Made by a program: the position numbers and the translations under genes. Shown in pieces: positions 1 to 7,322 of a stretch of DNA of 18,498 bases (positions are counted from its first letter, which is position 1; each line of letters begins with the position of its first letter). The notes beneath the pieces were generated by a model, which saw only the letters and a list, made by a program, of their open reading frames with translations, ran no database searches and was not told the origin of the DNA. The stretch comes from an uncultured Bacilli bacterium (GTDB lineage: Bacteria > Bacillota_I > Bacilli_A > RF39 > UBA660), in contig CALVPC010000009.1 of NCBI GenBank assembly GCA_944350405.1, positions 1 through 18,498 of the forward strand. The letters run 5' to 3'.

Positions 1-342
1 TTCACGATACCATTTTCTATTTTCATATATAAAAATAAGAGACCCCAAAATAGTACCAGACAAAGTAGAAACAGTATAGCCTAACCCATCTAAATTAAAA
101 TCAAGCGCGATATCTCCAAATAATGCCGCAAGTTCTGACAAACATAAACTACTAAAAAAACTACACGCATTTTTAAGCTTATATTGCGACTTAACCATAT
201 CAATAAAAATCATATCATCACAATATCCATATACATCTTCCATAGAATTATGAATTTCAATAAGATTATCAATCATAGATCTTTCAATCCATACAATATC
301 AAATTTATTATTATCTTGACCAATTTTCTCCTCTAAATCCAT
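1..342 (-). CDS. Unrecognised protein, 5' part only (runs off left edge)
   Basis: An open frame starts at ATG 340-342 and stays open for 114 codons to the window edge, so only the N-terminal part is visible. A purine-rich ribosome binding site (GGGGGAG, about 349-355) sits 6 bases before the ATG, and a promoter lies just upstream, so I think it is a real gene. The protein begins MDLEEKIGQDNNKFD. After an acidic first 50 residues it has two moderately hydrophobic stretches, roughly residues 58-78 and 90-107 (ending GTILGSLIFIYENRKW), which could be membrane segments or a buried core. I do not recognise the family. It uses GCG, TCG, TTG and ATC codons more freely than the ribosomal genes, as expected for a weakly expressed or accessory gene. 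In many Firmicutes truA is followed by rplM and rpsI; this is neither. Confidence 0.6.
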   Translation of the reverse strand, partial: MDLEEKIGQDNNKFDIVWIERSMIDNLIEIHNSMEDVYGYCDDMIFIDMVKSQYKLKNACSFFSSLCLSELAALFGDIALDFNLDGLGYTVSTLSGTILGSLIFIYENRKWYRE

Positions 343-370
343 ACACAAACTCCCCCAATTAAGTAAATTT

Positions 371-399
371 ATATTATCATAAAGGCCAAAAGAAATCAA
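371..399 (-). promoter_or_regulatory. Promoter for the left-edge gene
   Basis: On the minus strand, TTGATT (394-399) and TAATAT (371-376) are separated by exactly 17 bases. A TG one base before the -10 makes an extended -10 (TGATAATAT). The predicted start is near 364, about 20 bases before the ATG. The -35 box overlaps the end of truA. Seen by eye only; the boxes match the vegetative sigma consensus well. Confidence 0.6.
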
Positions 400-1128
400 T
401 TAATAATTAACTTCTTCCAAATAAAGGCCACAAGATGGAGCACACTTCATATTTCCTTTTCTAGTTTTACTATCTAATATATCATTAAGAGCTAAATAAT
501 CAAGTCTTTCACTTCCAACTTCTAATAAAAGACCTACTATATTTCTAATCATTTTTCTAAGAAAACCATTACCCTTAAATGTAATTTTTAAAATATTATT
601 ACAAACAGAAAAATCAATATTATAAATCTTTCTAACACAATTATTTTTATCTTTTTCCGAAGAACAAAATGCCCTAAAATCATGCTCCCCAAGTAAAAAC
701 AAAGAAGCTTTTTTCATCAAACTAATATCAAGTTTTCTACAATACTGAAATATATAATTACGACTAATTGAATCAAAAGTACCCATATTTATATAATAAC
801 TGTATATCTTATTTTTAACATCATATCTAGCATGAAAATTATCATCAACATTTTCTATATCAAAAACAAATATTTCACCATTAAAACTATCATTTAAATA
901 CTTCTTTAAATTGTATAGTTTAACTTTCTTATTAAGATCAAAATGTGCACATTGACATCTAGCATGAACACCTTTATCCGTTCTACCTGAGGCTACTAAT
1001 AAAACGTCACATTCATCTAATTTACTAAGACACTCTTCAATAATACCTTGAACAGTTTTTAACCCATTTTGCCTTTGAAAACCATTAAAACAGGATCCAT
1101 CATAAGAAAACTTTATTAAATAACGCAT
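400..1128 (-). CDS. truA: tRNA pseudouridine(38-40) synthase TruA
   Basis: TruA converts uridines 38-40 in the anticodon arm of many tRNAs to pseudouridine in the cytoplasm. The 242-residue protein has the family's start (MRYLIKFSYDGSCFNGFQRQ), the TVQGIIEE segment around residues 25-32 and the catalytic motif GRTDKGVHA, with the nucleophilic aspartate at D51. The C-terminal half carries the FLRKMIRNIVG motif typical of the family. Length is normal for a bacterial TruA (about 240-270). The ATG lies one base after the stop of the dehydrogenase gene, and its GAGGAA ribosome binding site lies inside that gene's last codons, so the two are almost surely co-transcribed. In many Firmicutes truA sits downstream of rplQ and the ECF transporter genes; here other genes fill that gap. 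No convincing terminator follows. Confidence 0.96.
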   Translation of the reverse strand: MRYLIKFSYDGSCFNGFQRQNGLKTVQGIIEECLSKLDECDVLLVASGRTDKGVHARCQCAHFDLNKKVKLYNLKKYLNDSFNGEIFVFDIENVDDNFHARYDVKNKIYSYYINMGTFDSISRNYIFQYCRKLDISLMKKASLFLLGEHDFRAFCSSEKDKNNCVRKIYNIDFSVCNNILKITFKGNGFLRKMIRNIVGLLLEVGSERLDYLALNDILDSKTRKGNMKCAPSCGLYLEEVNY

Positions 1129-1129
1129 A

Positions 1130-1885
1130 TTATTTCTTCCTCTTTTGAATTTTATAAGTAATTTTTAAAAGCCTCTTAATACTAACAAATCTACTAAAAA
1201 ATACCCCTAATTTAACTTTAAATCCCGGAATTATTACTAATTTATTTTTATATCTAATCATATCTATAGCATATCTAGCAACATATCGTGCAGAAAGTGA
1301 CGAAATATTAAATTTAACTCCTGCCACTTTGTTAAAATTAGTATCAACTGGACCAGGACAAAGAACAGAAACTTTAACCTTAGATCTATTTCTTCTAAGT
1401 TCTTCACTAATAGCCAAAGTAAAATCTACTACATACCCTTTGGTAGCATAATAAGTACTCATTAAAGGGCCACCTCTAAGAAGTCCAGCACTACTAGCTA
1501 CATTTAAAATATAACCTTTATTCTTTTTATTCATATCTTTTAAAAACATGCGAGTAAGAATATGAACAGCCTTAATATTAAGATCAATCATTTTAAGCTC
1601 AGTAGGCAAATCAGCATTCAAATAATCTCCAAATAATCCAAATCCAGCATTATTAATAAGAAGATCAATATTTTCATTTTTAGTTAACATATATAACTCT
1701 TTCGCACATCTTTCATCAGATAAATCAATCACCACTATTTTAACTTTAGTCTTTATAGTAGAACTAATTTCCTCTAGTTTTTCTTTATCACGAGAAGCAA
1801 TTATTAAATCCCAACCAAGTTCTCCCAAATAAATAGCCATTTCCTTACCAATACCAGAAGAAGCTCCAGTAATAAGTGCTTTCAT
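1130..1885 (-). CDS. Short-chain dehydrogenase/reductase (SDR family), probably NADP-linked
   Basis: A classical SDR of 251 residues with a Rossmann fold. Visible are the nucleotide-binding motif TGASSGIG (residues 6-13), an arginine after the second strand (ASRD, R32) that usually favours NADP(H), NNAG (78-81), and the catalytic Ser-Tyr-Lys set S132, Y145 and K149 in the YYATK context. The basic, partly hydrophobic C-terminus (FFSRFVSIKRLL, then KIQKRKK) may associate with membrane. The substrate cannot be read from the sequence. I start at ATG 1883-1885 (MKALITGASSG), the normal SDR N-terminus, preceded by GGAGATGGTGA. The frame is open for 17 more codons, but a promoter maps within that stretch, so the longer form is unlikely. 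It has its own promoter right after the sortase terminator and is followed by truA one base later. Confidence 0.92.
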   Translation of the reverse strand: MKALITGASSGIGKEMAIYLGELGWDLIIASRDKEKLEEISSTIKTKVKIVVIDLSDERCAKELYMLTKNENIDLLINNAGFGLFGDYLNADLPTELKMIDLNIKAVHILTRMFLKDMNKKNKGYILNVASSAGLLRGGPLMSTYYATKGYVVDFTLAISEELRRNRSKVKVSVLCPGPVDTNFNKVAGVKFNISSLSARYVARYAIDMIRYKNKLVIIPGFKVKLGVFFSRFVSIKRLLKITYKIQKRKK

Positions 1886-1904
1886 AATCACCATCTCCAC
1901 ATAT

Positions 1905-1932
1905 ATTATAACAAAAAAAGTTAATAAAACAA
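1905..1932 (-). promoter_or_regulatory. Promoter for SDR-truA
   Basis: Minus strand: TTGTTT (1927-1932), a 16-base spacer and a perfect TATAAT (1905-1910) preceded by TGT, giving an extended -10. The predicted start is near 1898, leaving a leader of only about 13 bases that contains the ribosome binding site. The -35 box nearly abuts the T-run of the sortase terminator. Confidence 0.65.
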
Positions 1933-1934
1933 AC

Positions 1935-1957
1935 AAAAAAGCTAGTTAATACTAGCT
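1935..1957 (-). terminator. Rho-independent terminator after the sortase gene
   Basis: On the minus strand, AGCTAGT (1951-1957), loop ATTA, ACTAGCT (1940-1946), then a run of T (1935-1940). The 7-bp stem is perfect. The sortase stop codon TAG (1956-1958) lies inside the stem, so termination is immediate. It separates the surface-protein/sortase unit from SDR-truA. Confidence 0.85.
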
Positions 1958-2684
1958 AAATTTCCTTTGCTACCACAACTAATCTACCATTCTCATTACT
2001 ATACTCACAAGTAGATAAAGTAATAAGCTTAGTAGGGTATTCTATAGTAACATCAAAATCATATAATGAAAGGTCTTTAATATTACTAATATAATCATTA
2101 TATTTTTCTATAGTTAAATCGCCATAGAACTTATAATATTTAAACACATCATCATCTTTATCATATACTTTAGATAAAAATACTGATATGATTTCATACT
2201 TTTTATGCTCTGTCAAAGTATAAAAATCTATTATTTTATGATCATCATAATAACTCTTATCTTTATAATTAATTAAATCATGAAACATATTACCATTACT
2301 CATATTATGTCCATGAATAATTAAATTTATATCATTCAAAGAATTATGTTTATCAATGTAAATACTGCCATCATTAGTAAATTCTTTTTTATAATTATAA
2401 TATATATAATAATCATCACCACTATAAAGAATAGGATAATCTATTTTAGAATCATTAATTTTAATCCATCCAACGACATGTTCATTTTCTAAATTTAAAT
2501 TATTAATTTCATCTAACTTAGCCTTATCTTCATCTATCTCTTCTTCTGTTAATACTTCTTCCTGCTTTTCTAAAACTTTATCTTTACTATCAACATCTCT
2601 GCTATAAATAAAATATATAACAACACCTAACAACACTATAATAAGTAAAATAAGTATTAATATTAATTTTCTTTTTCTTTTCAT
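1956..2684 (-). CDS. Class B sortase (membrane-anchored transpeptidase)
   Basis: Sortases cut a C-terminal sorting motif in secreted proteins and join them to the cell envelope. The 242-residue protein has a basic start (MKRKRK), one membrane helix (about residues 7-27) and an acidic, probably helical linker (about 30-65), then the catalytic domain facing outward. The pattern VVGWIKI...IDYPILY, GSIYID, IIHGHNMSNGNMF, LSTCEY and NGRLVVVAKEI fits class B sortases. The catalytic residues are H126, C226 and R234. Length is typical for SrtB. The ATG (2682-2684) is preceded by AGGTGA. It sits 44 bases downstream of a secreted beta-helix protein, its likely partner or substrate, with a hairpin between them and no clear separate promoter. 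Class B enzymes often use NPxTx motifs, whereas the neighbour ends in VPYTGG, so pairing is an inference. Confidence 0.93.
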   Translation of the reverse strand: MKRKRKLILILILLIIVLLGVVIYFIYSRDVDSKDKVLEKQEEVLTEEEIDEDKAKLDEINNLNLENEHVVGWIKINDSKIDYPILYSGDDYYIYYNYKKEFTNDGSIYIDKHNSLNDINLIIHGHNMSNGNMFHDLINYKDKSYYDDHKIIDFYTLTEHKKYEIISVFLSKVYDKDDDVFKYYKFYGDLTIEKYNDYISNIKDLSLYDFDVTIEYPTKLITLSTCEYSNENGRLVVVAKEI

Positions 2685-2701
2685 ATATTATCACCTAACT
2701 A

Positions 2702-2727
2702 AAAATAGGAAATTTCTTTCCTATTTT
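2702..2727 (-). terminator. Hairpin between surface-protein and sortase genes (possible partial terminator)
   Basis: A perfect 11-bp inverted repeat: AAAATAGGAAA / TTTCCTATTTT around a 4-base loop, starting one base after the TAA of the surface-protein gene. On the minus strand the 3' arm ends in five T then AG, so it can act as a moderate intrinsic terminator. Because the sortase gene begins 18 bases further on without an obvious promoter, read-through or mRNA stabilisation is likely. Confidence 0.7.
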
Positions 2728-2728
2728 A

Positions 2729-4027
2729 TTATCTTAAATAATTTAGATAAGTAGGCACTTGATATATACCACCAGTATATGGAACATCATCTAAGTCTTT
2801 ATCAATGTCATTATAATTATCTACTACTGTATCATCTTTATCATCAGGAATTACTGGATCTTCAGTAGGAATTTCAACAAACTTAGCATAAAGATTAATA
2901 TTTTCTGTTACAAGTTTTGTATCATCAAACAATGTTTCATAAGTGTTATCAGTAAACCATCCTTCAAAGTTATATCCATCGATTTCTATAACATATTCAT
3001 CTAAACCATCCAGACTACTTCCAGTAGGAATAGTAAGTACAGATTGAACATCGAACACATTAATAGTAACATATACATAATTTGCTAAAGCACCATAAAT
3101 AATTCCATTAGTAGCACTAACATCAGTATTATCTAAAACTATATTATTATTAATATTAGAAGATGACATAACATTATAAACTGCACTAGAATTTCCAGCT
3201 GGAGCATTATTTATAAGTTCAGAATTTGTAATATTAATTTCAACATTTTCACTTACAGAATAAGAAGAACTAATAACAATTAAATCTTCAACTACATTAG
3301 TAACAAGATTAGTAACAACTGAATTATCAATATCTAATTGTAATCCTTTTTGTCCACCAATTACGATAGTACCATAATTATCTGAACTTCCTGAATAAGT
3401 ATTATATCCAGTTAAAGTTGAATTGCTAACATCAACAATATTCCCTTCAACTTGATTAGGTTTTTGTGATGTACCATTAGAAATGTCTAACGCTGCATAA
3501 CCAGTAAGAGTTGATCCTGTAATAGATATAATATTATTAGCTCCAGAAACCCAAACAGCATATTTTGCGGCAACATCACTATTAGTAACATTTAGCTCTG
3601 TTCCGTTAGCAGTTCTTTCAACCCAAATACCATCAGCACTATTAGTATTATAAGTACCATTATATCCAGTATAAGCTACTGTAGAGTTAATAACATTAAC
3701 TGTAGATTGTGCTTTAATATCAATCAAAGCCGAACTATCATTAATAGTTAAAGTATCTAAAGTAACATCAACTGAAGCAGTATTTACAATAACAGTACCA
3801 TTAATAATAACACCATCTCTAGAAGCACCTTTTAAAGTAATATCCTTACTAATTGTAATATCTCCATTATAAGTACCATCTGCAATAACTAACGTATCAC
3901 CAGCATTAGCACTAGCAACTTTACTAGCTAAATCATCACCACTAGAAACAGTAATAGTCGCAGCATTTACATTTGGTACAAAAAATAAAGCTGCAATAAA
4001 AACTACTAAAAATAATTTTATTTTCAT
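2729..4027 (-). CDS. Secreted beta-helix-like surface protein with InlB-type repeat; truncated sorting signal
   Basis: A 432-residue exported protein. Residues 1-22 form a signal peptide (KIK, hydrophobic core, cleavage likely after VNA). Residues about 25-75 (SSGDDLASKVASANAGDT, GDITISKDITLKGAS) match the start of right-handed beta-helix proteins. Residues about 100-320 contain at least seven rungs of the type x-V/I-x-N-S-x-V/L, such as NVTNSDV, SITGSTL, DVSNSTL and NITNSEL. Residues about 322-383 form one Listeria-Bacteroides (InlB B) repeat, with GYNFEGWFTD and NINLYAKF. An acidic linker then leads to VPYTGG and a 12-residue end, with no membrane helix or basic tail. Start: ATG 4025-4027 with AGGAGG 8 bases upstream; an upstream in-frame ATG at 4102 lies in the rplQ terminator and is rejected. 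No catalytic residues recognised. Probable adhesin or envelope protein. Confidence 0.85.
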   Translation of the reverse strand: MKIKLFLVVFIAALFFVPNVNAATITVSSGDDLASKVASANAGDTLVIADGTYNGDITISKDITLKGASRDGVIINGTVIVNTASVDVTLDTLTINDSSALIDIKAQSTVNVINSTVAYTGYNGTYNTNSADGIWVERTANGTELNVTNSDVAAKYAVWVSGANNIISITGSTLTGYAALDISNGTSQKPNQVEGNIVDVSNSTLTGYNTYSGSSDNYGTIVIGGQKGLQLDIDNSVVTNLVTNVVEDLIVISSSYSVSENVEINITNSELINNAPAGNSSAVYNVMSSSNINNNIVLDNTDVSATNGIIYGALANYVYVTINVFDVQSVLTIPTGSSLDGLDEYVIEIDGYNFEGWFTDNTYETLFDDTKLVTENINLYAKFVEIPTEDPVIPDDKDDTVVDNYNDIDKDLDDVPYTGGIYQVPTYLNYLR

Positions 4028-4046
4028 AATATTTCCTCCTATTAAT

Positions 4047-4075
4047 AAGATATCAAAATAGCTTATAAAAGTCAA
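4047..4075 (-). promoter_or_regulatory. Promoter for the surface-protein/sortase unit
   Basis: Minus strand: TTGACT (4070-4075), 17 bases, TATCTT (4047-4052), with TG one base before the -10. The predicted start is near 4040, leaving a leader just long enough for the AGGAGG site. A second, poorer pair is TTGACG (4087-4092) with TTATAA (4063-4068), 18 bases apart. Confidence 0.55.
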
Positions 4076-4100
4076 GAAAAAATAAACGTCAAATATAAAC

Positions 4101-4126
4101 AAAAAGAACCAGTCTACACTAGTTCT
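4101..4126 (-). terminator. Terminator of the ribosomal super-operon
   Basis: Minus strand: AGAACTAG (4119-4126), loop TGTAGA, CTGGTTCT (4105-4112), then T5 (4101-4105). The 8-bp stem has one G-U pair. The rplQ stop TAG (4114-4116) lies in the loop region, so the transcript ends right after the last ribosomal gene. Confidence 0.85.
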
Positions 4127-4449
4127 AAAATAACTATTAACGCGTCATCGCCACGTCTTTCATCAAGTTTTAATATTCTTGTATATCCACCATTACGATC
4201 CTTATAACGAGGTGCTATAACTTCAAATAATTTTTTAGTAGCTTCTTTATTATTCATAAGAAATGCTAAAGCTTTTCTACGAGATACTAAACTACCATTT
4301 TTACCGTAAGTAATTAATTTTTCTACTACTCTTCTAGTTTCTTTAGCTCTAGCTTCTGTAGTTTCTATTTTCTCATTCATAATAAGACTAATAGCAAGAT
4401 TAGCAAGCATACTTCTTCTATGTTTATTATCTACTCCTAACTTTCTCAT
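4114..4449 (-). CDS. rplQ: 50S ribosomal protein L17
   Basis: Large-subunit protein located near the exit tunnel. The 111-residue sequence shows the family pattern: [18 protein letters not shown] near the start (canonical RxAMLRNL...), [17 protein letters not shown], and the C-terminal [17 protein letters not shown] block. It is slightly shorter than the usual 116-127, mainly at the N-terminus, which begins [11 protein letters not shown]. It is the last gene of the 29-gene unit, 18 bases after rpoA, in the standard alpha-operon position. A terminator overlaps its stop codon. Confidence 0.97.
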   Translation of the reverse strand: MRKLGVDNKHRRSMLANLAISLIMNEKIETTEARAKETRRVVEKLITYGKNGSLVSRRKALAFLMNNKEATKKLFEVIAPRYKDRNGGYTRILKLDERRGDDALIVILELV

Positions 4450-4467
4450 CTTATCATACTCCTTTCG

Positions 4468-5418
4468 TTAATCATCATCTCTTAAAGAAAGATCAAGTTC
4501 TTTAACTTTATCAAGTACTTCTTTAAGCGATTTTTTACCTAAATTTCTAATTTTCATAACTTCTGCATCTGATTTATTAACTAGATCTTGTAAAGTATGA
4601 ATTCCAGCTCTTTTCAAACAGTTATATGCACGTACTGAAAAATCTAAATCTTCAATAGCAGTTTCTAAAGCTTTTTGTTTAGGATCTTCTTTCTTTTCAA
4701 TCATCATACCAGTTTCATCAGCAATTGCATCAAGTTCAGTAACAAGTTCTAAATGTTCAATTAAAATTCTAGCAGCAAGAGCAATAGCCTCTTCTGGTTT
4801 CATAGAACTATTAGTCCAAACTTCCATAACTAATTTATCATAACTTTCATCTTGACCAACACGAGCATCCAAAACTTCATATGCAACTCTTTCAATTGGA
4901 GAATAAAGTGAATCAATTGCAATAACACCTATTTTCTTATCTGAAAGAAGCTTTTTATTCTCTTCTGCTCTAACATAACCTCTTCCAGAAGAAACAGTCA
5001 TTTCCATATCAAGTTTTCCGCCTTCAGCAATTGTAGCAATTACTTGATCTTTATTTACAATTTCTACATCAGCATCACAAATAATATCACCAGCAGTAAC
5101 AACACCAGGTTCTGATTTTGAAAGTCTAATAATTTTATCTTCTTTACTATATTTTTTAATTACAACACTTTTTAAATTAAGCACAATAGTAGTAACGTCT
5201 TCAACTATACCTTCCATAGTTTGAAATTCATGTAATACTCCATCAATTTTAACACTAGTAATAGCACTACCTGGAAGTGATGATAGCATTACTCTTCTAA
5301 GAGCATTACCAATTGTATAACCAAAACCTCTTTCAAGTGGTTCTAGTTCAAACTTCCCATAATTATTTTTTTCTACATAATCTGTAATTTTATAATTTGG
5401 TTTTTCAAAACGAATCAT
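4468..5418 (-). CDS. rpoA: DNA-directed RNA polymerase subunit alpha
   Basis: Alpha dimerises to nucleate assembly of RNA polymerase and contacts promoter UP elements and activators. At 316 residues it is normal for Firmicutes. The N-terminal domain has the assembly motif ERGFGYTIGNALRRVMLSS (about residues 29-47) and VLHEFQTMEGIVEDVT. After a linker rich in E, D and K (about 235-255) the C-terminal domain has SVRAYNCLKRAGIHTLQDL and RNLGKKSLKEV, which include the DNA-contacting arginine and the helix-hairpin-helix. The ATG is preceded by a strong GAGGAGG site, 15 bases after rpsK. Nothing looks degraded. Confidence 0.98.
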   Translation of the reverse strand: MIRFEKPNYKITDYVEKNNYGKFELEPLERGFGYTIGNALRRVMLSSLPGSAITSVKIDGVLHEFQTMEGIVEDVTTIVLNLKSVVIKKYSKEDKIIRLSKSEPGVVTAGDIICDADVEIVNKDQVIATIAEGGKLDMEMTVSSGRGYVRAEENKKLLSDKKIGVIAIDSLYSPIERVAYEVLDARVGQDESYDKLVMEVWTNSSMKPEEAIALAARILIEHLELVTELDAIADETGMMIEKKEDPKQKALETAIEDLDFSVRAYNCLKRAGIHTLQDLVNKSDAEVMKIRNLGKKSLKEVLDKVKELDLSLRDDD

Positions 5419-5433
5419 ATGTTACCTCCTCTA

Positions 5434-5817
5434 TTAGTTACGTGGTCTTTTTGGTGGACGACATCCATTATGAGGAATTGGAGTTTCATCCTTAATAGAA
5501 TTAACTTCAAGTCCTACTGTTTGAAGTGATCTAATTGCTGTATCTCTACCAGGTCCTACACCTTTAACAACTACGTCAACTTTACGCATTCCCATATCAA
5601 ATGCAGTTTTACCAGCTCTTTCAGCAGCTATTCCTGCAGCATATGGAGTAGATTTTTTACTACCTTTAAATCCACAAGCACCAGGAGCAGCCCATGCTAT
5701 AACATTACCATCTTTATCTGTAATAGTAACAATTGTATTATTATAAGTTGAATGTATATGACAAACACCTTCTGGTACATTCTTCTTTACTCTTCTTTTT
5801 CTTTGTTTATAAGCCAT
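5434..5817 (-). CDS. rpsK: 30S ribosomal protein S11
   Basis: Small-subunit platform protein that helps form the mRNA path. The 127 residues match family length. Clear blocks are [45 protein letters not shown] and the C-terminal [13 protein letters not shown]. The block before GFKGS reads AWAAPGACG, whereas most bacteria have SWSSAGALG-like sequence, a mild lineage difference. The conserved Asn-Gly in PHNGC, the usual isoaspartate site in bacterial S11, is present. AAAGGAGG precedes the ATG. Confidence 0.98.
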   Translation of the reverse strand: MAYKQRKRRVKKNVPEGVCHIHSTYNNTIVTITDKDGNVIAWAAPGACGFKGSKKSTPYAAGIAAERAGKTAFDMGMRKVDVVVKGVGPGRDTAIRSLQTVGLEVNSIKDETPIPHNGCRPPKRPRN

Positions 5818-5844
5818 AAGTTTAACCTCCTTTAACCTAAATTA

Positions 5845-6210
5845 TTATTTCTTTTTATTAGCAACAACTTTACCTTTACCTTTACGAGTTCTAGCATTTC
5901 TATTAGTTCTTTGTCCTCTTACAGGTAAACCTCTTCTATGACGAATTCCTCTATAACAACCCATCTCTTTAAGATTTTTTATGTTCATAGAAACTTCGCG
6001 TCTTAAATCACCTTCAGTTACATAGTTATTTATTTCATCACGAATCAATCCTAATTCATCATTTGTCAAATCTTTAGTCCTCTTATTTGGATCAATATTA
6101 ACTGCAGCTAATATCTTTTTAGCAGTAGTTCTGCCAATTCCATATACATAAGTTAAAGAAACAACAATTTTCTTATCATTTGGTATTTCAACACCTTTAA
6201 TACGAGCCAT
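5845..6210 (-). CDS. rpsM: 30S ribosomal protein S13
   Basis: Head protein of the small subunit that contacts the P-site tRNA and bridges to L5. The 121 residues have the expected start ([20 protein letters not shown]), the [12 protein letters not shown] helix-turn segment (residues about 24-35) and the basic tail [19 protein letters not shown] followed by [10 protein letters not shown]. Length and termini are canonical. It follows rpmJ by 14 bases with a GGAGGG site and precedes rpsK by 27 bases, the standard alpha-operon order. Confidence 0.98.
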   Translation of the reverse strand: MARIKGVEIPNDKKIVVSLTYVYGIGRTTAKKILAAVNIDPNKRTKDLTNDELGLIRDEINNYVTEGDLRREVSMNIKNLKEMGCYRGIRHRRGLPVRGQRTNRNARTRKGKGKVVANKKK

Positions 6211-6224
6211 AATTTCCCTCCTTA

Positions 6225-6338
6225 CTAACCTTGAACTTGTTTATGTTTTGGATTTTCACAAATCACCATAACTTTGCCTTTACGCTTAACTATTCTACAT
6301 TTTGCACAAATTTTCTTAACTGATGCTCTTACTTTCAT
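6225..6338 (-). CDS. rpmJ: 50S ribosomal protein L36 (zinc-binding form)
   Basis: A very small gene of 37 codons starting at ATG 6336-6338 and stopping at TAG 6225-6227. The product begins [20 protein letters not shown] and ends with [11 protein letters not shown]. It holds the complete zinc ribbon C11, C14, C27 and H32 of the C+ type of L36. L36 binds 23S rRNA in the large subunit. GGAGGG lies 7 bases before the ATG. Its place between infA and rpsM is the universal one in Firmicutes. Confidence 0.96.
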   Translation of the reverse strand: MKVRASVKKICAKCRIVKRKGKVMVICENPKHKQVQG

Positions 6339-6350
6339 ATTTAATCCCTC

Positions 6351-6566
6351 CTAATTTCTATAGGTTATTCTACCACGTGTTAAATCATATGGAGAAAGCT
6401 CTATAGTAACTTTATCTCCTGGTAAAATACGAATATAATTCATTCTCATTTTTCCAGAAATTGTAGCCATAATTACATATCCATTAGAAAGTTCTACTTT
6501 AAACTCTCCTCCTGGAACAACTTCAAGAACTTTTCCATCAACTTCAATAACATCTTTTTTAGCCAT
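6351..6566 (-). CDS. infA: Translation initiation factor IF-1
   Basis: IF-1 is a single OB-fold protein that occupies the ribosomal A site during initiation. The 71 residues match the family almost end to end: [16 protein letters not shown], the conserved [16 protein letters not shown] (about residues 36-51) and the C-terminal LTRGRITYR. The start codon overlaps the end of map by 8 bases (ATGGCTAA), so translation is probably coupled; the AGGAG site lies about 10 bases upstream inside map. rpmJ follows 12 bases later. Confidence 0.98.
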   Translation of the reverse strand: MAKKDVIEVDGKVLEVVPGGEFKVELSNGYVIMATISGKMRMNYIRILPGDKVTIELSPYDLTRGRITYRN

Positions 6567-7317
6567 TATGCATCGCTCCTGTCAAAATTTCATATCCATC
6601 ATCTGTAACTACTACAGTATGTTCAAAATGCGCTGATGGACTATAGTCTTCTGTCTCAATAGTCCAATTATCATCTAACATAACAATATTAGAACTACCT
6701 AGATTAAGCATTGGTTCCACTGCGATAACCATGCCTTTTTTTAACTTCGGACCTGTTCCTTTTTTACCAAAATTTGGAACATCCGGATCTTCATGAATAT
6801 TAGTTCCAACTCCATGTCCTACTAATTCCTTTACAACGCCTAAATTATGCTCTTTAGCATAACTTTCTATTGCAAAAGATATATCACCAATTCTATTATC
6901 AGGCTTAATCTGATTAAGGCCTTCAAATAATGCTCTTTCTGTATAATAAAGCAACTTCTTTTTTTCATCATCAATAGTGCCAACTTCATAAGTCCAAGCA
7001 CTATCACCATGATATCCTTTATAACAAGCACCTATATCAATGGAAATAATATCTCCATTTTTTAATTTTCTATTACTAGGAATTCCATGAACAACTTGTT
7101 CGTTAATACTAGTACAAATACTTCCAGGAAATCCTTCATAACCTTTAAAAGATGGTGTAGCACCTTTTCTTTTAATAAAATCTTCGGCTAACTTGTCAAG
7201 TTCCAAAGTAGTAATACCAGGTTTTATGTATTGTTTCAAATACTGATGAGTTTGATAAACAATATTCCCAGCAACTCTTAAAAGTTCTATTTCTCTATCA
7301 CTCTTAATCGTAATCAT
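6559..7317 (-). CDS. map: Methionine aminopeptidase, type I
   Basis: Removes the initiator methionine from nascent proteins in the cytoplasm. The 252-residue protein has the pita-bread fold signature with all five metal ligands visible: D94 (SIDIG), D105 (GDSAW), H168 (VGHGVG), E201 (AVEPM) and E232 (HFEHT). The substrate-contacting H77 (VVHGIP) is also present. It lacks the N-terminal zinc-finger extension of type Ib or eukaryotic forms, so it is the simple bacterial class. It lies 5 bases after adk and overlaps infA by 8 bases, the usual spc-operon placement. Confidence 0.97.
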   Translation of the reverse strand: MITIKSDREIELLRVAGNIVYQTHQYLKQYIKPGITTLELDKLAEDFIKRKGATPSFKGYEGFPGSICTSINEQVVHGIPSNRKLKNGDIISIDIGACYKGYHGDSAWTYEVGTIDDEKKKLLYYTERALFEGLNQIKPDNRIGDISFAIESYAKEHNLGVVKELVGHGVGTNIHEDPDVPNFGKKGTGPKLKKGMVIAVEPMLNLGSSNIVMLDDNWTIETEDYSPSAHFEHTVVVTDDGYEILTGAMHNG

Positions 7318-7322
7318 AATTT

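Noticed and set aside
379..430. Perfect 10-base direct repeat ATAAAGGCCA at 379-388 and 421-430
   Set aside because: One copy is inside truA coding sequence and the other overlaps the next promoter spacer. There are only two copies and no mobile element signs, so chance is the simplest reading.
3953..4102. Longer start for the surface protein at 4102
   Set aside because: The extra 25 residues would be read through the rplQ terminator and the gene's own promoter. The ATG at 4027 has AGGAGG and a proper signal peptide.
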